DNA from: JAFAXD01 sp963833605
GTDB taxonomy: Bacteria; Pseudomonadota; Alphaproteobacteria; Rhizobiales; Xanthobacteraceae
Direction of reading: 5' to 3'
Assembly (NCBI GenBank): GCA_963833605.1
Contig: CAWHYZ010000032.1
Location: 104,540 to 168,539 of the forward strand
Length of the DNA: 64,000 nucleotides
How positions within the stretch are numbered: position 1 is the first letter of the stretch; each line of letters begins with the position of its first letter. The notes below the pieces were generated by a model that had not been told where the DNA came from, made no database searches, and saw only the letters and a list, made by a program, of their open reading frames with translations. Shown piece by piece: positions 17,977 to 26,125 of this stretch. Both the position numbers and the translations under genes were made by a program.

Positions 17977-18772
17977 ACATACCGCCGATCCGGCCCTTGA
18001 AGATGCGCTGGACCCCGCCAGCTCGACGATGAACGCCATCCTGGGGGCGACGTTGACCTTCGTCGTCATGATCGTGCTGTGGGAATTCCTGGTCCGCTGG
18101 TTTCAGATCCCCGGCTGGCTGCTGCCATCGCCGAGCGCCATCGGCCAGGCCATGACGGAATGGCGCGCCGAGCTCTTCGGACACTTCATGGTGACGCTTT
18201 ACGAAACGCTGCTCGGATTTGCGCTCGCGATCGTCATCAGCATTCCGCTCGCCGTGGCCGTCGTCTATTCGCCGCTTCTGCAGAACACCATCTATCCGAT
18301 CCTGCTCGCGTTTCAGTCGATGCCGAAGGTGGCGATCGCGCCGCTGCTCGTGCTATGGATCGGCTTCGGCATGCTGCCGAAGATCGTAGTCGTGTTCCTG
18401 GTCTGCTTCTTCCCGATCATTGTCGCCACCGCGACCGGCCTCACGGCGATACCTGCTCCGCTCATGGACCTGATCCGTTCGCTTTCTGCCAGCACGGCGC
18501 AGACGTTCATCAAGATTTGCTTTCCAACCGCCATGCCCCACATTTTCGTCGGGTTGAAGATCGCGATCACGTTTGCGGTCATCGGCGCGGTCATCGGCGA
18601 ATTCGTCGGCTCCGAAAGCGGCCTCGGATACCTCATTCTGATCTCCACGTCACAGTCGCGAACGCCGCTTGCCTTCGGCGCGCTCGTCTTGTTGACGGTG
18701 ATGAGCATCGTGCTCTATTACGGAATCGCCTTCATCGAGCGACTCGTCGTGCCTTGGGCCCCGAAGAACTGA
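17966..18772 (+). CDS. ABC transporter permease (SsuC/TauC-type)
   Basis: A 268-residue inner-membrane protein with about six transmembrane segments and the BPD_transp_1 core. The coupling (EAA) loop region is near DLIRSLSASTAQTFIKICFPTAMPHIF, and GEFVGSESGLGYLI is typical of nitrate/sulfonate/taurine permeases. The start overlaps the ATPase stop, indicating coupling. It is the only permease for the NMT1-type binding proteins of the window and is intact. Confidence 0.9.
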   Translation: MAVEHTADPALEDALDPASSTMNAILGATLTFVVMIVLWEFLVRWFQIPGWLLPSPSAIGQAMTEWRAELFGHFMVTLYETLLGFALAIVISIPLAVAVVYSPLLQNTIYPILLAFQSMPKVAIAPLLVLWIGFGMLPKIVVVFLVCFFPIIVATATGLTAIPAPLMDLIRSLSASTAQTFIKICFPTAMPHIFVGLKIAITFAVIGAVIGEFVGSESGLGYLILISTSQSRTPLAFGALVLLTVMSIVLYYGIAFIERLVVPWAPKN

Positions 18773-18803
18773 GACCGGTCTGACGGTCGAAAAGCATCCT
18801 GCG

Positions 18804-19592
18804 ATGAGATCCCTTTCCACCGCGACAAAACGAGCCCGTGACCGCAATGGCGGACCAGGACTCCGCCTGTCGGACCCGAAGAGCCGCCTGCCATTGTCCA
18901 TCGTGCGGGGCAGCGCGCCGGTCCAGAAGGACGGTGAGTCGCTCGGCGACTTCGCCTACCGGCTGATGCGCGACGCGATCCGTTCCGGCAAGTTCAAGCC
19001 GGGAGAGCATCTGCGGGAAGCCGACGTCGCGCAGTGGCTGGACATCAGCCGCACGCCGGTCCGCGAAGCGTTTCACCGGCTTATCACGGAAAGCCTGCTG
19101 ACTGCCGGACCCTGGAACGGAGTCATGATCGCGCAACTCGATGCGCAGCAGTTGACCGAGCTCTACGCGGTGCGCGAGACGCTGGAGGGAACGGCGGCGG
19201 CGCTGGCGGCGCGGCATGCAACGCGAGCCGAAGTGCAGCTCATGGTGAAGATCGCGGCAACTGAGGCACGCGAGCGAGGCCGGCCCGAAAGACTGGTAAC
19301 CATCAACGGCGAGCTACATCAGACGATCTACACTGCGGCTCACAATCGCTACCTGCTGCAATCGATCACCACCATTGTTGACGCGCTCGGGTTGTTGCGC
19401 CATTCGACCTTCATCCTGCCCGGAAGTATCGAGCTCGCGCACCGGGAGCACATGAAAATCATCAGGGCGATCCGGGAACGCAATCACGTCGCTGCCGAAG
19501 AACTTGCGCGCGAGCACGTGAGGCACGCCTTGGCCATGCGGTTGCAGCTGCTAAATAGCGAAACAAAAGACTATGATCGAGCCAGGCGCTGA
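18804..19592 (+). CDS. GntR-family transcriptional regulator, FCD subfamily
   Basis: A 262-residue protein. A 45-residue basic lead precedes the winged-helix domain (about 47-112: LRDAIRSGKFKPG-type wing, DVAQWLDISRTPVREAFHRL recognition helix). The FCD effector domain (about 120-250) has YAVRETLEGTAAALAA, the ligand/metal His of GELHQTIYTAAHN, and EHMKIIRAIRERN...EEHVRH-like C-terminal helices. FCD regulators bind carboxylic acids or amino acids and usually repress. It ends the transporter unit whose promoter carries the GTATAC site, so it is the best candidate for the protein that reads the three identical operators. Confidence 0.9.
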   Translation: MRSLSTATKRARDRNGGPGLRLSDPKSRLPLSIVRGSAPVQKDGESLGDFAYRLMRDAIRSGKFKPGEHLREADVAQWLDISRTPVREAFHRLITESLLTAGPWNGVMIAQLDAQQLTELYAVRETLEGTAAALAARHATRAEVQLMVKIAATEARERGRPERLVTINGELHQTIYTAAHNRYLLQSITTIVDALGLLRHSTFILPGSIELAHREHMKIIRAIRERNHVAAEELAREHVRHALAMRLQLLNSETKDYDRARR

Positions 19593-19671
19593 CATTGTTC
19601 CATTGCGCGGGAAAGGCAGATCACTGCTTCACAGGTATTGGCATCGGCCGCCGAGATTTCTTCGGCAGCGG

Positions 19672-20129
19672 TCATTGCGGGGTGGAAAAAATAGATCTGG
19701 CAGCATCCTGTCCCGGCGCTGATCCACCGCGGCGTTGCTCCTCTGCTGCTGCTTCGGATCGTGCCTTGGCCATCGCCTCGTTTCCCTGAGATACGGTCAG
19801 CTCTCCCTTTTCCACCTGTTGAGCAATTGCAATTCGCTTGGCGATAAGCCCGTCCAAGATATCCGGATGGATCATTGTGGGGCGGAGGATCTCCCAGGCC
19901 GCGTGTGGCATTTCGCCCTCGCAACGGCTGCCCTACGATCGGCCGGCGGATAGGCAAGGTCGCACTCCCGAGCGGCAGAGAACGATTGAGCCTGAAGTTG
20001 CTCCGGGGTGGCTTTTGGTTCGCGCTCGCCAGCGCAACTACCAAGAATGAGTCCGATGGATGGAATGAGCAAAAGGCTTCCGCGGGAAATGATCGTGCGG
20101 CTTCGGTTACCGGAAGCGGTGACAGACAT
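19672..20129 (-). pseudogene. Small lipoprotein of a Rhizobiales family, frameshifted
   Basis: The ATG at 20129 opens a lipoprotein leader (SLLLIPSIGLILGSCAG, lipobox Cys) and a helical part ECDLAYPPADRRAAVARAKC. After about 19905 the coding continues in another frame as AAWEILRPTMIHPDILDGL, AKRIAIAQQVEKGELT and EEQRR. Adding one base (or removing two, within CACAC) would join them into about 152 residues. Small lipoproteins with this CDL.YPP.DR...ARAKC pattern are common in Bradyrhizobium; no function is known to me. Confidence 0.6.
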
Positions 20130-20333
20130 CAGACATCAGCCTCGAAAGCCCTCTGCAAGGAATGCGAGGGCCGAAAGGGTTCGGAACATGGCATGCTTTC
20201 CTGAGTTGGGTGTTTCTAGTCAAACCATGCTTAGAGCCCTGTCAAGGACTGCCACGGTAATGCGCTGGATTTTGGTCGGCTGAACTCGAGAAAATCTGGC
20301 AACCGGGACGCGCCGAACCGCCGACGGGCTCGG

Positions 20334-21530
20334 CTAGGCGGGATAATCCTTGAGGGTAATGGCGTTAGCAGCTTGATGTATCCGCCGGGTGGAGCGATTG
20401 ATAAAGAATTCCGTCATGCGGCCAGGTGCAATCTGCATGAGGCGATCGAGCAGCCATGCAGATACAGTCCTGTTCTCTTTTGACCTCATCAGGTTTGCTG
20501 ATCTCAATCCCAATGCCTGATTGAGGACAGCAAATGGGCGCATCTCTTCTTCATATTGATGAAATGCAGTTTGATAGGCGCCGGATGCAGCGGCCAATTC
20601 TCCGGCCAGCACATAGGCGCCAATGAGTGCGAGACTCGTGCCTTGACCGGACATGGGTGAAGCGCAATAGCCGGCGTCTCCCACCAGGACGGTTCGACCT
20701 TGCGACCAGCGAGTCATGCAGATCTGTGCCGCGGCATCGAAGTAGAAGTCAGGCGCACGAGGCATCATCTCCAGCAACCTGGGAATTTCTCCGCCGATGC
20801 CCTGATAGACGTTTTCGAGCACCTGCTGCTGCTGAGCCCGGTTGCGCAGATCGATATGGGTGGACCGTGCGGTGAAGCCAAAACACGCCTTGGCATCGTC
20901 GTCGCCGCGAGAGCTCCAGATCGCAGCCACCCTCCCGAGTCCCGAGTACTGCATCTCCATGCGGTCCAGGTTCAGATAATTCGGGACGGTATAGACACAT
21001 AGATATAAACCGAGATCGCGAACAAAGCGCGACTTATCGCCGAACACGAGGCCGCGTACATTCGAGTGAAGACCGTCCGCGCCGATCACAAGGTCAAATT
21101 CACGCGGGGCATTGTTGGCGAACTCGACCTCGACGCGATCGGAATTCTGCGAGATTGCCTGGATTGCATCGCCGAAGATGAATTCTGCATTCGAAATGCT
21201 GTCCTTCAGAATCTGGCACAAAGTACCGCGAACGATTTCCAGATCTTCGCTGGCGCGATGTCCAAATTCATCGCCGCTCATCTTGTTGAGGACTTTGCCA
21301 TCCTTGTCGACGAGCAATGCGCCCTGCATGTCGGTGCGTGCCGCGACAACAGCATCATGAACATGCATGCGCCGGAGAACCTGCAGGGCGGTGCCGCGTA
21401 CGTCGATCTTGTAGCCGCCCTTCACTAATGACGGCGCCCGCTCGACTATGGTCGGACTGAACCCGTAGCGCCGCAGCCAATAGGCGGCGGTGAGTCCCGC
21501 TGGTCCTGCGCCTGAAATCAATATCCTCAT
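20334..21530 (-). CDS. FAD-dependent aromatic/hydroxylase-type monooxygenase
   Basis: From ATG 21530 the protein has 398 residues and starts on the FAD Rossmann motif (MRILISGAGPAGLTAAYWLR). Other class A flavoprotein monooxygenase markers are the DG motif (DLVIGADGLHSNVR) and the second FAD motif (TVLVGDAGYCASPMSGQGTS). The resemblance is to TetX/PHBH-like hydroxylases, which use NAD(P)H and oxygen to hydroxylate aromatic or polyketide substrates. A longer frame begins at 21593 but its first 21 residues look like leader noise. It is monocistronic as far as can be seen. Confidence 0.85.
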   Translation of the reverse strand: MRILISGAGPAGLTAAYWLRRYGFSPTIVERAPSLVKGGYKIDVRGTALQVLRRMHVHDAVVAARTDMQGALLVDKDGKVLNKMSGDEFGHRASEDLEIVRGTLCQILKDSISNAEFIFGDAIQAISQNSDRVEVEFANNAPREFDLVIGADGLHSNVRGLVFGDKSRFVRDLGLYLCVYTVPNYLNLDRMEMQYSGLGRVAAIWSSRGDDDAKACFGFTARSTHIDLRNRAQQQQVLENVYQGIGGEIPRLLEMMPRAPDFYFDAAAQICMTRWSQGRTVLVGDAGYCASPMSGQGTSLALIGAYVLAGELAAASGAYQTAFHQYEEEMRPFAVLNQALGLRSANLMRSKENRTVSAWLLDRLMQIAPGRMTEFFINRSTRRIHQAANAITLKDYPA

Positions 21531-21804
21531 GCATGTCCCGCAGCGCCGGCGGCCCGACAATATTTGGAATTTGCCCGGCGCGATGTCCCGCAATTCGAGG
21601 GTAGCCGTTCAGGCGGCGCGGTCAATCGCCAGGCCCGCCGCCGGCGCGAGCCCTTCGGCATCCTGGCAACGCGGAGGAGTCTGCATTCAACATTGACTGA
21701 CCAGCCGATTGCTCCGGTCCGTGGATTCGCAACACCGGCACCCGTCTTCCACCCAGTGGCGTCGTTGATGTAAGGTAATTGCCGACCTGACGTGGGAGAC
21801 CTTG

Positions 21805-22812
21805 GTGTTGACACCCGTCGGATGGTTGAAACGCATCAGCCTCTCGGCTTTCGGCGGCGTTGTCGCGGCCTTCACCCTTGCCGCCGGGGCGGTGAACGCC
21901 GAGGGCGAGTTTCCATTCAAACCGATCCGCATCGTGGTTCCTTTTGCCGCCGGCGGCCCGACCGACATCGTCGCACGGCTCATGGGCGCGAAGATGGGAG
22001 AACTGCTGGGGCAGCAGTTCGTGGTGGAGGACAGAACGGGCGCGGGCGGAAACATCGGCGCCGACGTGGTCGCCAAGGCGTCGCCTGATGGGTACACGTT
22101 GCTGATGGCGACGGTGTCCACCCACGCCATCAATCCGGGATTGTACAAGAAGATGCCGTACGATCCGGTTCTTGATTTCGCGCCGATCGGACAGGTTGGC
22201 GTGACACCGACACTGCTCGCCGTGAACCCTTCGGTTCCTGCGACCGATGTCAACAGTCTCATCGCCGCGATCAGGAATGATCCAGGGAAGTTTACCTACG
22301 GCTCCTCCGGCCTTGGCTCGATCCTTCATTTGTGCGGCGAGCAGTTCAGAATGCTGGCCGGCGGCCTTAGCGTCGTACATGTACCTTATCGCGGCTCCGC
22401 GCCAATGATGGCAGATCTCGTCGGCGGCCAGATCTCGATGGCGTTTGATGCGACGCCGACGGCGCTGCCGCAGGTGCAGTCAGGGGCGATCCGCGCGATC
22501 GGCGCCGGCATGGCGACGCGCATGCACGCCATGCCGCAGCTGCCGACCCTGCAGGAGCAAGGGCTGAAGGCCTTCGAGTGCTATACATGGAACGCAATTC
22601 TTGCACCGGCGGGCACGCCGCAGCCGATCGTCGATCGGCTCAGCGAAGCCATCAACACCGCGCTTGCCGATCCTGCGGTGTTCAATCGTCTCAAAGAGAT
22701 TGGTGTTGATCCAACGCCCGGCACGACGCCGAAACAAACCGCCGCGTTCATCAAGGCGGAATTGGCGAAGTGGGCCCCGATCATTCAAGCTTCGGGGGCG
22801 CAAGTCGACTGA
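21805..22812 (+). CDS. Bug-family (TctC-type) periplasmic solute receptor
   Basis: About 335 residues from GTG 21805, which follows GGGAG at six bases (TTG 21802 is an alternative). A signal peptide spans roughly residues 1-32 (FGGVVAAFTLAAGAVNAEG). The Bug fold is shown by PFKPIRIVVPFAAGGPTDIVAR, GAGGNIGADVVAKASPDGYTL and VPYRGSAPMMADLVGGQI. Bug receptors bind carboxylates and amino acids for tripartite tricarboxylate transporters, but no TctA or TctB gene is in the window, so this is one of four orphan receptors. Confidence 0.88.
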   Translation: MLTPVGWLKRISLSAFGGVVAAFTLAAGAVNAEGEFPFKPIRIVVPFAAGGPTDIVARLMGAKMGELLGQQFVVEDRTGAGGNIGADVVAKASPDGYTLLMATVSTHAINPGLYKKMPYDPVLDFAPIGQVGVTPTLLAVNPSVPATDVNSLIAAIRNDPGKFTYGSSGLGSILHLCGEQFRMLAGGLSVVHVPYRGSAPMMADLVGGQISMAFDATPTALPQVQSGAIRAIGAGMATRMHAMPQLPTLQEQGLKAFECYTWNAILAPAGTPQPIVDRLSEAINTALADPAVFNRLKEIGVDPTPGTTPKQTAAFIKAELAKWAPIIQASGAQVD

Positions 22813-22846
22813 AGAGCAGGCTCCGCGCTCCCGGTGCGCGTCACTT

Positions 22847-22923
22847 CTAGTGTGGTGGATTTGAAGTTCCTATCATTCTTGCCGCGCGCTCGCATAGGAA
22901 CTTCAAATCCAAAACCACACTAG
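22847..22923. repeat. Palindromic element 1 (CTAGTGTGG... / ...CCACACTAG)
   Basis: Left arm 22847-22873 and right arm 22894-22923 are inverted copies of roughly 27-30 bases (sharing GGATTTGAAGTTCCTAT), separated by a 20-base GC-rich loop. The element begins CTAGTG and ends CACTAG. It is the first of three such palindromes in a row. Confidence 0.8.
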
Positions 22924-22936
22924 AATCATAGATTTG

Positions 22937-23011
22937 CTAGTGTCCTTTCGATTCCGAAGTTCGCGTCGAGCGTGCTGCAAGGTGTGGCGAACTTCGGAAT
23001 CGGGACACTAG
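22937..23011. repeat. Palindromic element 2 (CTAGTGTCC... / ...GGGACACTAG)
   Basis: Left arm 22937-22964 and right arm 22987-23011 (GATTCCGAAGTTCGC and its complement) around a 22-base loop. It has the same CTAGTG/CACTAG ends as element 1 but a different arm sequence. Confidence 0.8.
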
Positions 23012-23100
23012 CTTGCGATCAACCGCAAGACTGCATCGAGCCGCCCGTAGTGGTGCGACCCTCGCATCTGTTTGGAAAAGTCGCCCCACTCAATCAATAT

Positions 23101-23157
23101 CTTAGTGGGCTGACTTGTCCCAACATTTGGGTACCAAATGTTGGGTCAGACCACTAG
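23101..23157. repeat. Palindromic element 3 (TAGTGG... / ...CCACTAG)
   Basis: A near-continuous palindrome centred on GGTACC: CCCAACATTTGGGTACC meets its complement with almost no loop, and the outer arms TAGTGG and CCACTAG also pair. It again ends in CACTAG-type sequence. Confidence 0.75.
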
Positions 23158-23359
23158 CCGCCCACCAGTTACAAGAGGTTTTTTGGCTAAAGCTGCCTTT
23201 GCGTTTCCGTTCGCGCAGATCGGAAACCAAGCCGGGGGTCGGCGTGCGCCGCCCCGATCCGACCGATGTTTGATTCTTCTCGATGTATTTTCGAGTAAAG
23301 GGTCATCCGAAACCGGGCGCGTCAATCGCCAGTCGCGTTGCTCCGTCGGCCGTCACGCC

Positions 23360-24340
23360 CTATTCGGTCTTGATGTTGGCCGCCCGGATCACCTTGGCCC
23401 ACAGGTCGATCTCCGTCTTGATGCGAATGGCGAATTCCTCTGGCGTGCTCGCGACCACTTCGTAGCCCAGCGCGGCGAGCCGCTCCTTCATGTCCGGCTG
23501 CGCCAGGATTTTCGCACTCTCGCGATGCAACACCGTGACGATGTCGGCCGGCGTGCCGGCGGGAACAAGGATGCCCACCCAGCTGTCGCCTTCAATCTGC
23601 GGGTAGCCCGCCTCGGTCATGGTCGGCACGTCGGGGAAGATTTGCGAGCGCGTCTTGCTGGTGACCGCAAGCGCGCGCACGGTTCCTTCTCTGACGTGCT
23701 GCATGGCCGCCTGCGGCGAACCAAAAGAGATCGGCGTGTGCCCTGCGACCACCGCAGCGACCGCTGGCCCGCCGCCGCCAAAGGGGACGTGAACGAGGTC
23801 GAGGCCAAGTGACAGGCGGAACTGTTCGCCGGCGAGATGAGCCTGGGTGCCCGCTCCCGCCGAGCTGAAGCTGTATTTGCCGGGATTGGCTTTGATGAGG
23901 TCGACAAGCTCCTTGACCGTCTTCGCCGGCACGGCGGGGTTGACGGTGAGCACGGTGGTGGACGCGACGGCGAGCGTGACCGGCGTCAAGTCGTTGACCG
24001 GATCGTAGGGCAAGCGCGCGAACAGCGTAGGATTGACCACATAAGAGCTGAACGCGAACAGGATCGTGTAGCCGTCGGGCGCAGCCTTTGCTACCTGGCC
24101 GGTGCCGATATTGCCGGTGGCGCCGGCGATGTTCTCGACATAGACCTGCTTGCCGAACTGCTGACTGAGCTTTTGCGCCATGAACCGCGCGAAGGTGTCG
24201 GTCACCCCGCCGGGCGCAAAGGCCACCACCGCGCGGATTGGCCGGGTTGGATAGGCTTGCGCCCATACTGCGCGCGGCACGCTCGGCAACGCGGCGGCGA
24301 GCGCGGCCAGGTGCAGAAATTTGCGGCGGGGAAGTTTCAT
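23360..24340 (-). CDS. Bug-family (TctC-type) periplasmic solute receptor, Tat-like leader
   Basis: From ATG 24340 (GGAGG seven bases upstream) the product has 326 residues. The leader MKLPRRKFLHLAALAAALPS has a twin-arginine motif. The mature part is a Bug receptor: YPTRPIRAVVAFAPGGVTDTFAR, IAGATGNIGTGQVAKAAPDGYT and VPFGGGGPAVAAVVAG. It diverges from the DHDPS-type gene at 24576 and could supply that enzyme's substrate. No permease subunits are nearby. Confidence 0.88.
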   Translation of the reverse strand: MKLPRRKFLHLAALAAALPSVPRAVWAQAYPTRPIRAVVAFAPGGVTDTFARFMAQKLSQQFGKQVYVENIAGATGNIGTGQVAKAAPDGYTILFAFSSYVVNPTLFARLPYDPVNDLTPVTLAVASTTVLTVNPAVPAKTVKELVDLIKANPGKYSFSSAGAGTQAHLAGEQFRLSLGLDLVHVPFGGGGPAVAAVVAGHTPISFGSPQAAMQHVREGTVRALAVTSKTRSQIFPDVPTMTEAGYPQIEGDSWVGILVPAGTPADIVTVLHRESAKILAQPDMKERLAALGYEVVASTPEEFAIRIKTEIDLWAKVIRAANIKTE

Positions 24341-24575
24341 TGGTTGCCTCCGCAACGGGGCAGCGCTGAGTGGTGCGGCGTCCAAGTTCCCTTGCGGCCG
24401 GATGTTAGGCTTCCCCGGGCCGCCGGACAATCACGCCATGGGAGTGACGGACCGCCAGCTGGCGCGGCCCGGCGATGCAGGTCAAGCGCCAGAATGTTTG
24501 TCGATGGCAGCGAACTGTCGCCAAATCTGCTATCGAACCGCACGAAATTAGAGCCCACTCGCAGAAAGGCAATCA

Positions 24576-25460
24576 ATGACGAAGCGTCTCCGTGGCGTGC
24601 TCGCGGCCGTCACCACGGCCTCGACCGCCGACCGTGAACCCGACTGCGCCAGGTCTATTGCGCACGCGCGCTATCTGCTCAGCAACGGGTGCGATGGCTT
24701 GAACGTGTTGGGTACGACTGGCGAGGCGACTTCGTTTTCGCTGGAACAGCGCCGGCAGGTGATGACGGCCTATGCGGAATCCAGCCTCCCGCTGGCTTGT
24801 TGCATGGTCGGTACAGGTGCCGCCGCGGTGGCCGACGCGATCGCGCTGACACGACATGCCGCTGACCTCGGTTTTGCAGCGGCGCTGGTGTTGCCGCCTT
24901 TCTACTACAAGGGGGTTCCCGACGACGGTCTCGTTGCATATGTCGAAGCGATCGTGTCCGCAACAGCCTCGAACCCGATCCCTCTCTATCTCTATCATTT
25001 CCCGTCGCAGTCCGGCGTCCCCTGGCACCCCAGACTTGTGCGCCGGCTGATCGAGACCTTCGGACATCGTCTGTCCGGACTGAAGGATTCTTCTGGCGAT
25101 ATGTCCTATGCCCGCGAGGTGGCGGCCATCTCGCCGGATTTTGACGTTTTTCCCTCCACAGAGGCCGTACTGCTTGAAGCACGCGGCGGAGCGTTTGCCG
25201 GGTGCATTTCCGCCACCGCCAATCTCAATGCTGATCTGTGTGGCCGTGCGTGGCGAGAAGGCGACAAGACCGCCTACGAGAAGGCCGTTGCAATCCGGAA
25301 ACTGTTTGACGGCAAAGCGCTGGTACCCGGGATCAAGACGGTGGTCGCCCACATTCACAAGGATTCGGAATGGAAGCGACTCATGCCCCCGTTTGCGTCG
25401 TTTCCGGATGCAGACAGCAAAGAGGTGGTGACCGCTTACGACCGGCTGAGAGCAAATTGA
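24576..25460 (+). CDS. DHDPS/N-acetylneuraminate lyase-family aldolase
   Basis: A 294-residue TIM-barrel class I aldolase. The Schiff-base Lys is about residue 170 (LSGLKDSSGD), the catalytic Tyr about 140 (LYLYHFPSQSG), and the substrate carboxylate loop is GTTGEATSFSLEQR at about 46-59. The family condenses or cleaves pyruvate with aldehydes (dihydrodipicolinate synthase, NAL, KDG/HOG aldolases). Absence of lysine-pathway neighbours and the divergent Bug receptor favour a catabolic lyase. The ATG at 24576 follows a GCAGAAAGG ribosome site. Confidence 0.85.
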   Translation: MTKRLRGVLAAVTTASTADREPDCARSIAHARYLLSNGCDGLNVLGTTGEATSFSLEQRRQVMTAYAESSLPLACCMVGTGAAAVADAIALTRHAADLGFAAALVLPPFYYKGVPDDGLVAYVEAIVSATASNPIPLYLYHFPSQSGVPWHPRLVRRLIETFGHRLSGLKDSSGDMSYAREVAAISPDFDVFPSTEAVLLEARGGAFAGCISATANLNADLCGRAWREGDKTAYEKAVAIRKLFDGKALVPGIKTVVAHIHKDSEWKRLMPPFASFPDADSKEVVTAYDRLRAN

Positions 25461-25479
25461 AGCGCGACATGCCGGTCCG

Positions 25480-25572
25480 TTCGATGACCTCGTCGGCGCC
25501 GCCGAGCAGAGACAGCGGGAACGTCATGCCGAGTGCTGTTGCAGTTTTGAAGTTGAGCGCTCGTCGGGACTG
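25480..25572 (-). pseudogene. Remnant of an ABC_sub_bind (TrpX-like) binding-protein C-terminus
   Basis: The minus strand encodes RRALNFKTATALGMTFPLSL and then LGGADEVIE, which matches the conserved last 30 residues of TrpX-like binding proteins (INLKTAKALGLTIPPSLLxRADEVIE). No stop follows at the usual place and no upstream domain is present, so only a scar remains between the aldolase gene and the secreted protein at 25646. Confidence 0.4.
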
Positions 25573-25645
25573 TGGCCAATTGCTGGAATGGCAACTCGGC
25601 AGACCACAACTTCTCGATCGCGCCCGCACTGAGGTCGTAGGGGGT

Positions 25646-25930
25646 ATGGTGAGGCTTGCTCTGGCCACGTTGATCGTCGCACTGCTCTCAGAAGCAGCGC
25701 CGGCGCAGTACACATTGGACGCCGAGGGCCGCCGCGACAAGTGCCTGCCGGGTGACCGGTCCTGCACGGTGCTGCCGTCGCCTCGAGCACCGCTGCAGCC
25801 ACTTCTGGAACCGGGTATGAGGTCGGACGCCCCCCGCCGCCTGCCAGCGCCTGCGCCTCACGTGCCGCCGAAGACGACACCATCTGATCCCTGCGGCTCG
25901 CGGTGTGATTTGTTGGACCGCATGAAGTAA
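25646..25930 (+). CDS. Small secreted protein, proline-rich, four cysteines
   Basis: ATG 25646 gives 94 residues with a signal peptide (VRLALATLIVALLSEAAPAQ). The mature part contains Cys residues in DKCLPGDRSCT and DPCGSRCDLL flanking a Pro-rich middle. I do not recognise a family. The C-terminal DPCGSRCD pattern occurs in small Bradyrhizobium exported proteins. Composition and leader make it a credible gene; function is unknown. Confidence 0.5.
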   Translation: MVRLALATLIVALLSEAAPAQYTLDAEGRRDKCLPGDRSCTVLPSPRAPLQPLLEPGMRSDAPRRLPAPAPHVPPKTTPSDPCGSRCDLLDRMK

Positions 25931-26125
25931 TTTTTGCTCGACCCGCTCGGGACCAAACGCCGAATAAAACTGTCAAACTCGTCCGAAAAAGTGTCTGACA
26001 CTGATTCTTGTCTTAGTGATTTGAAAGCGTTGGTGCCCGCGGGCGCGCCGAAGTCCGACATCAGCTCGGTCGAAGCCCTCAAGCGCACGCTTCTCCTCGC
26101 ACAGTCGAATCCCGATATTCTGTTA

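Noticed and set aside
26030..26105. Plus-strand peptide KSDISSVEALKRTLLLAQS resembling a ModA-like binding-protein segment
   Set aside because: Only about 25 residues in an otherwise unrelated stretch; too short to call even a pseudogene.
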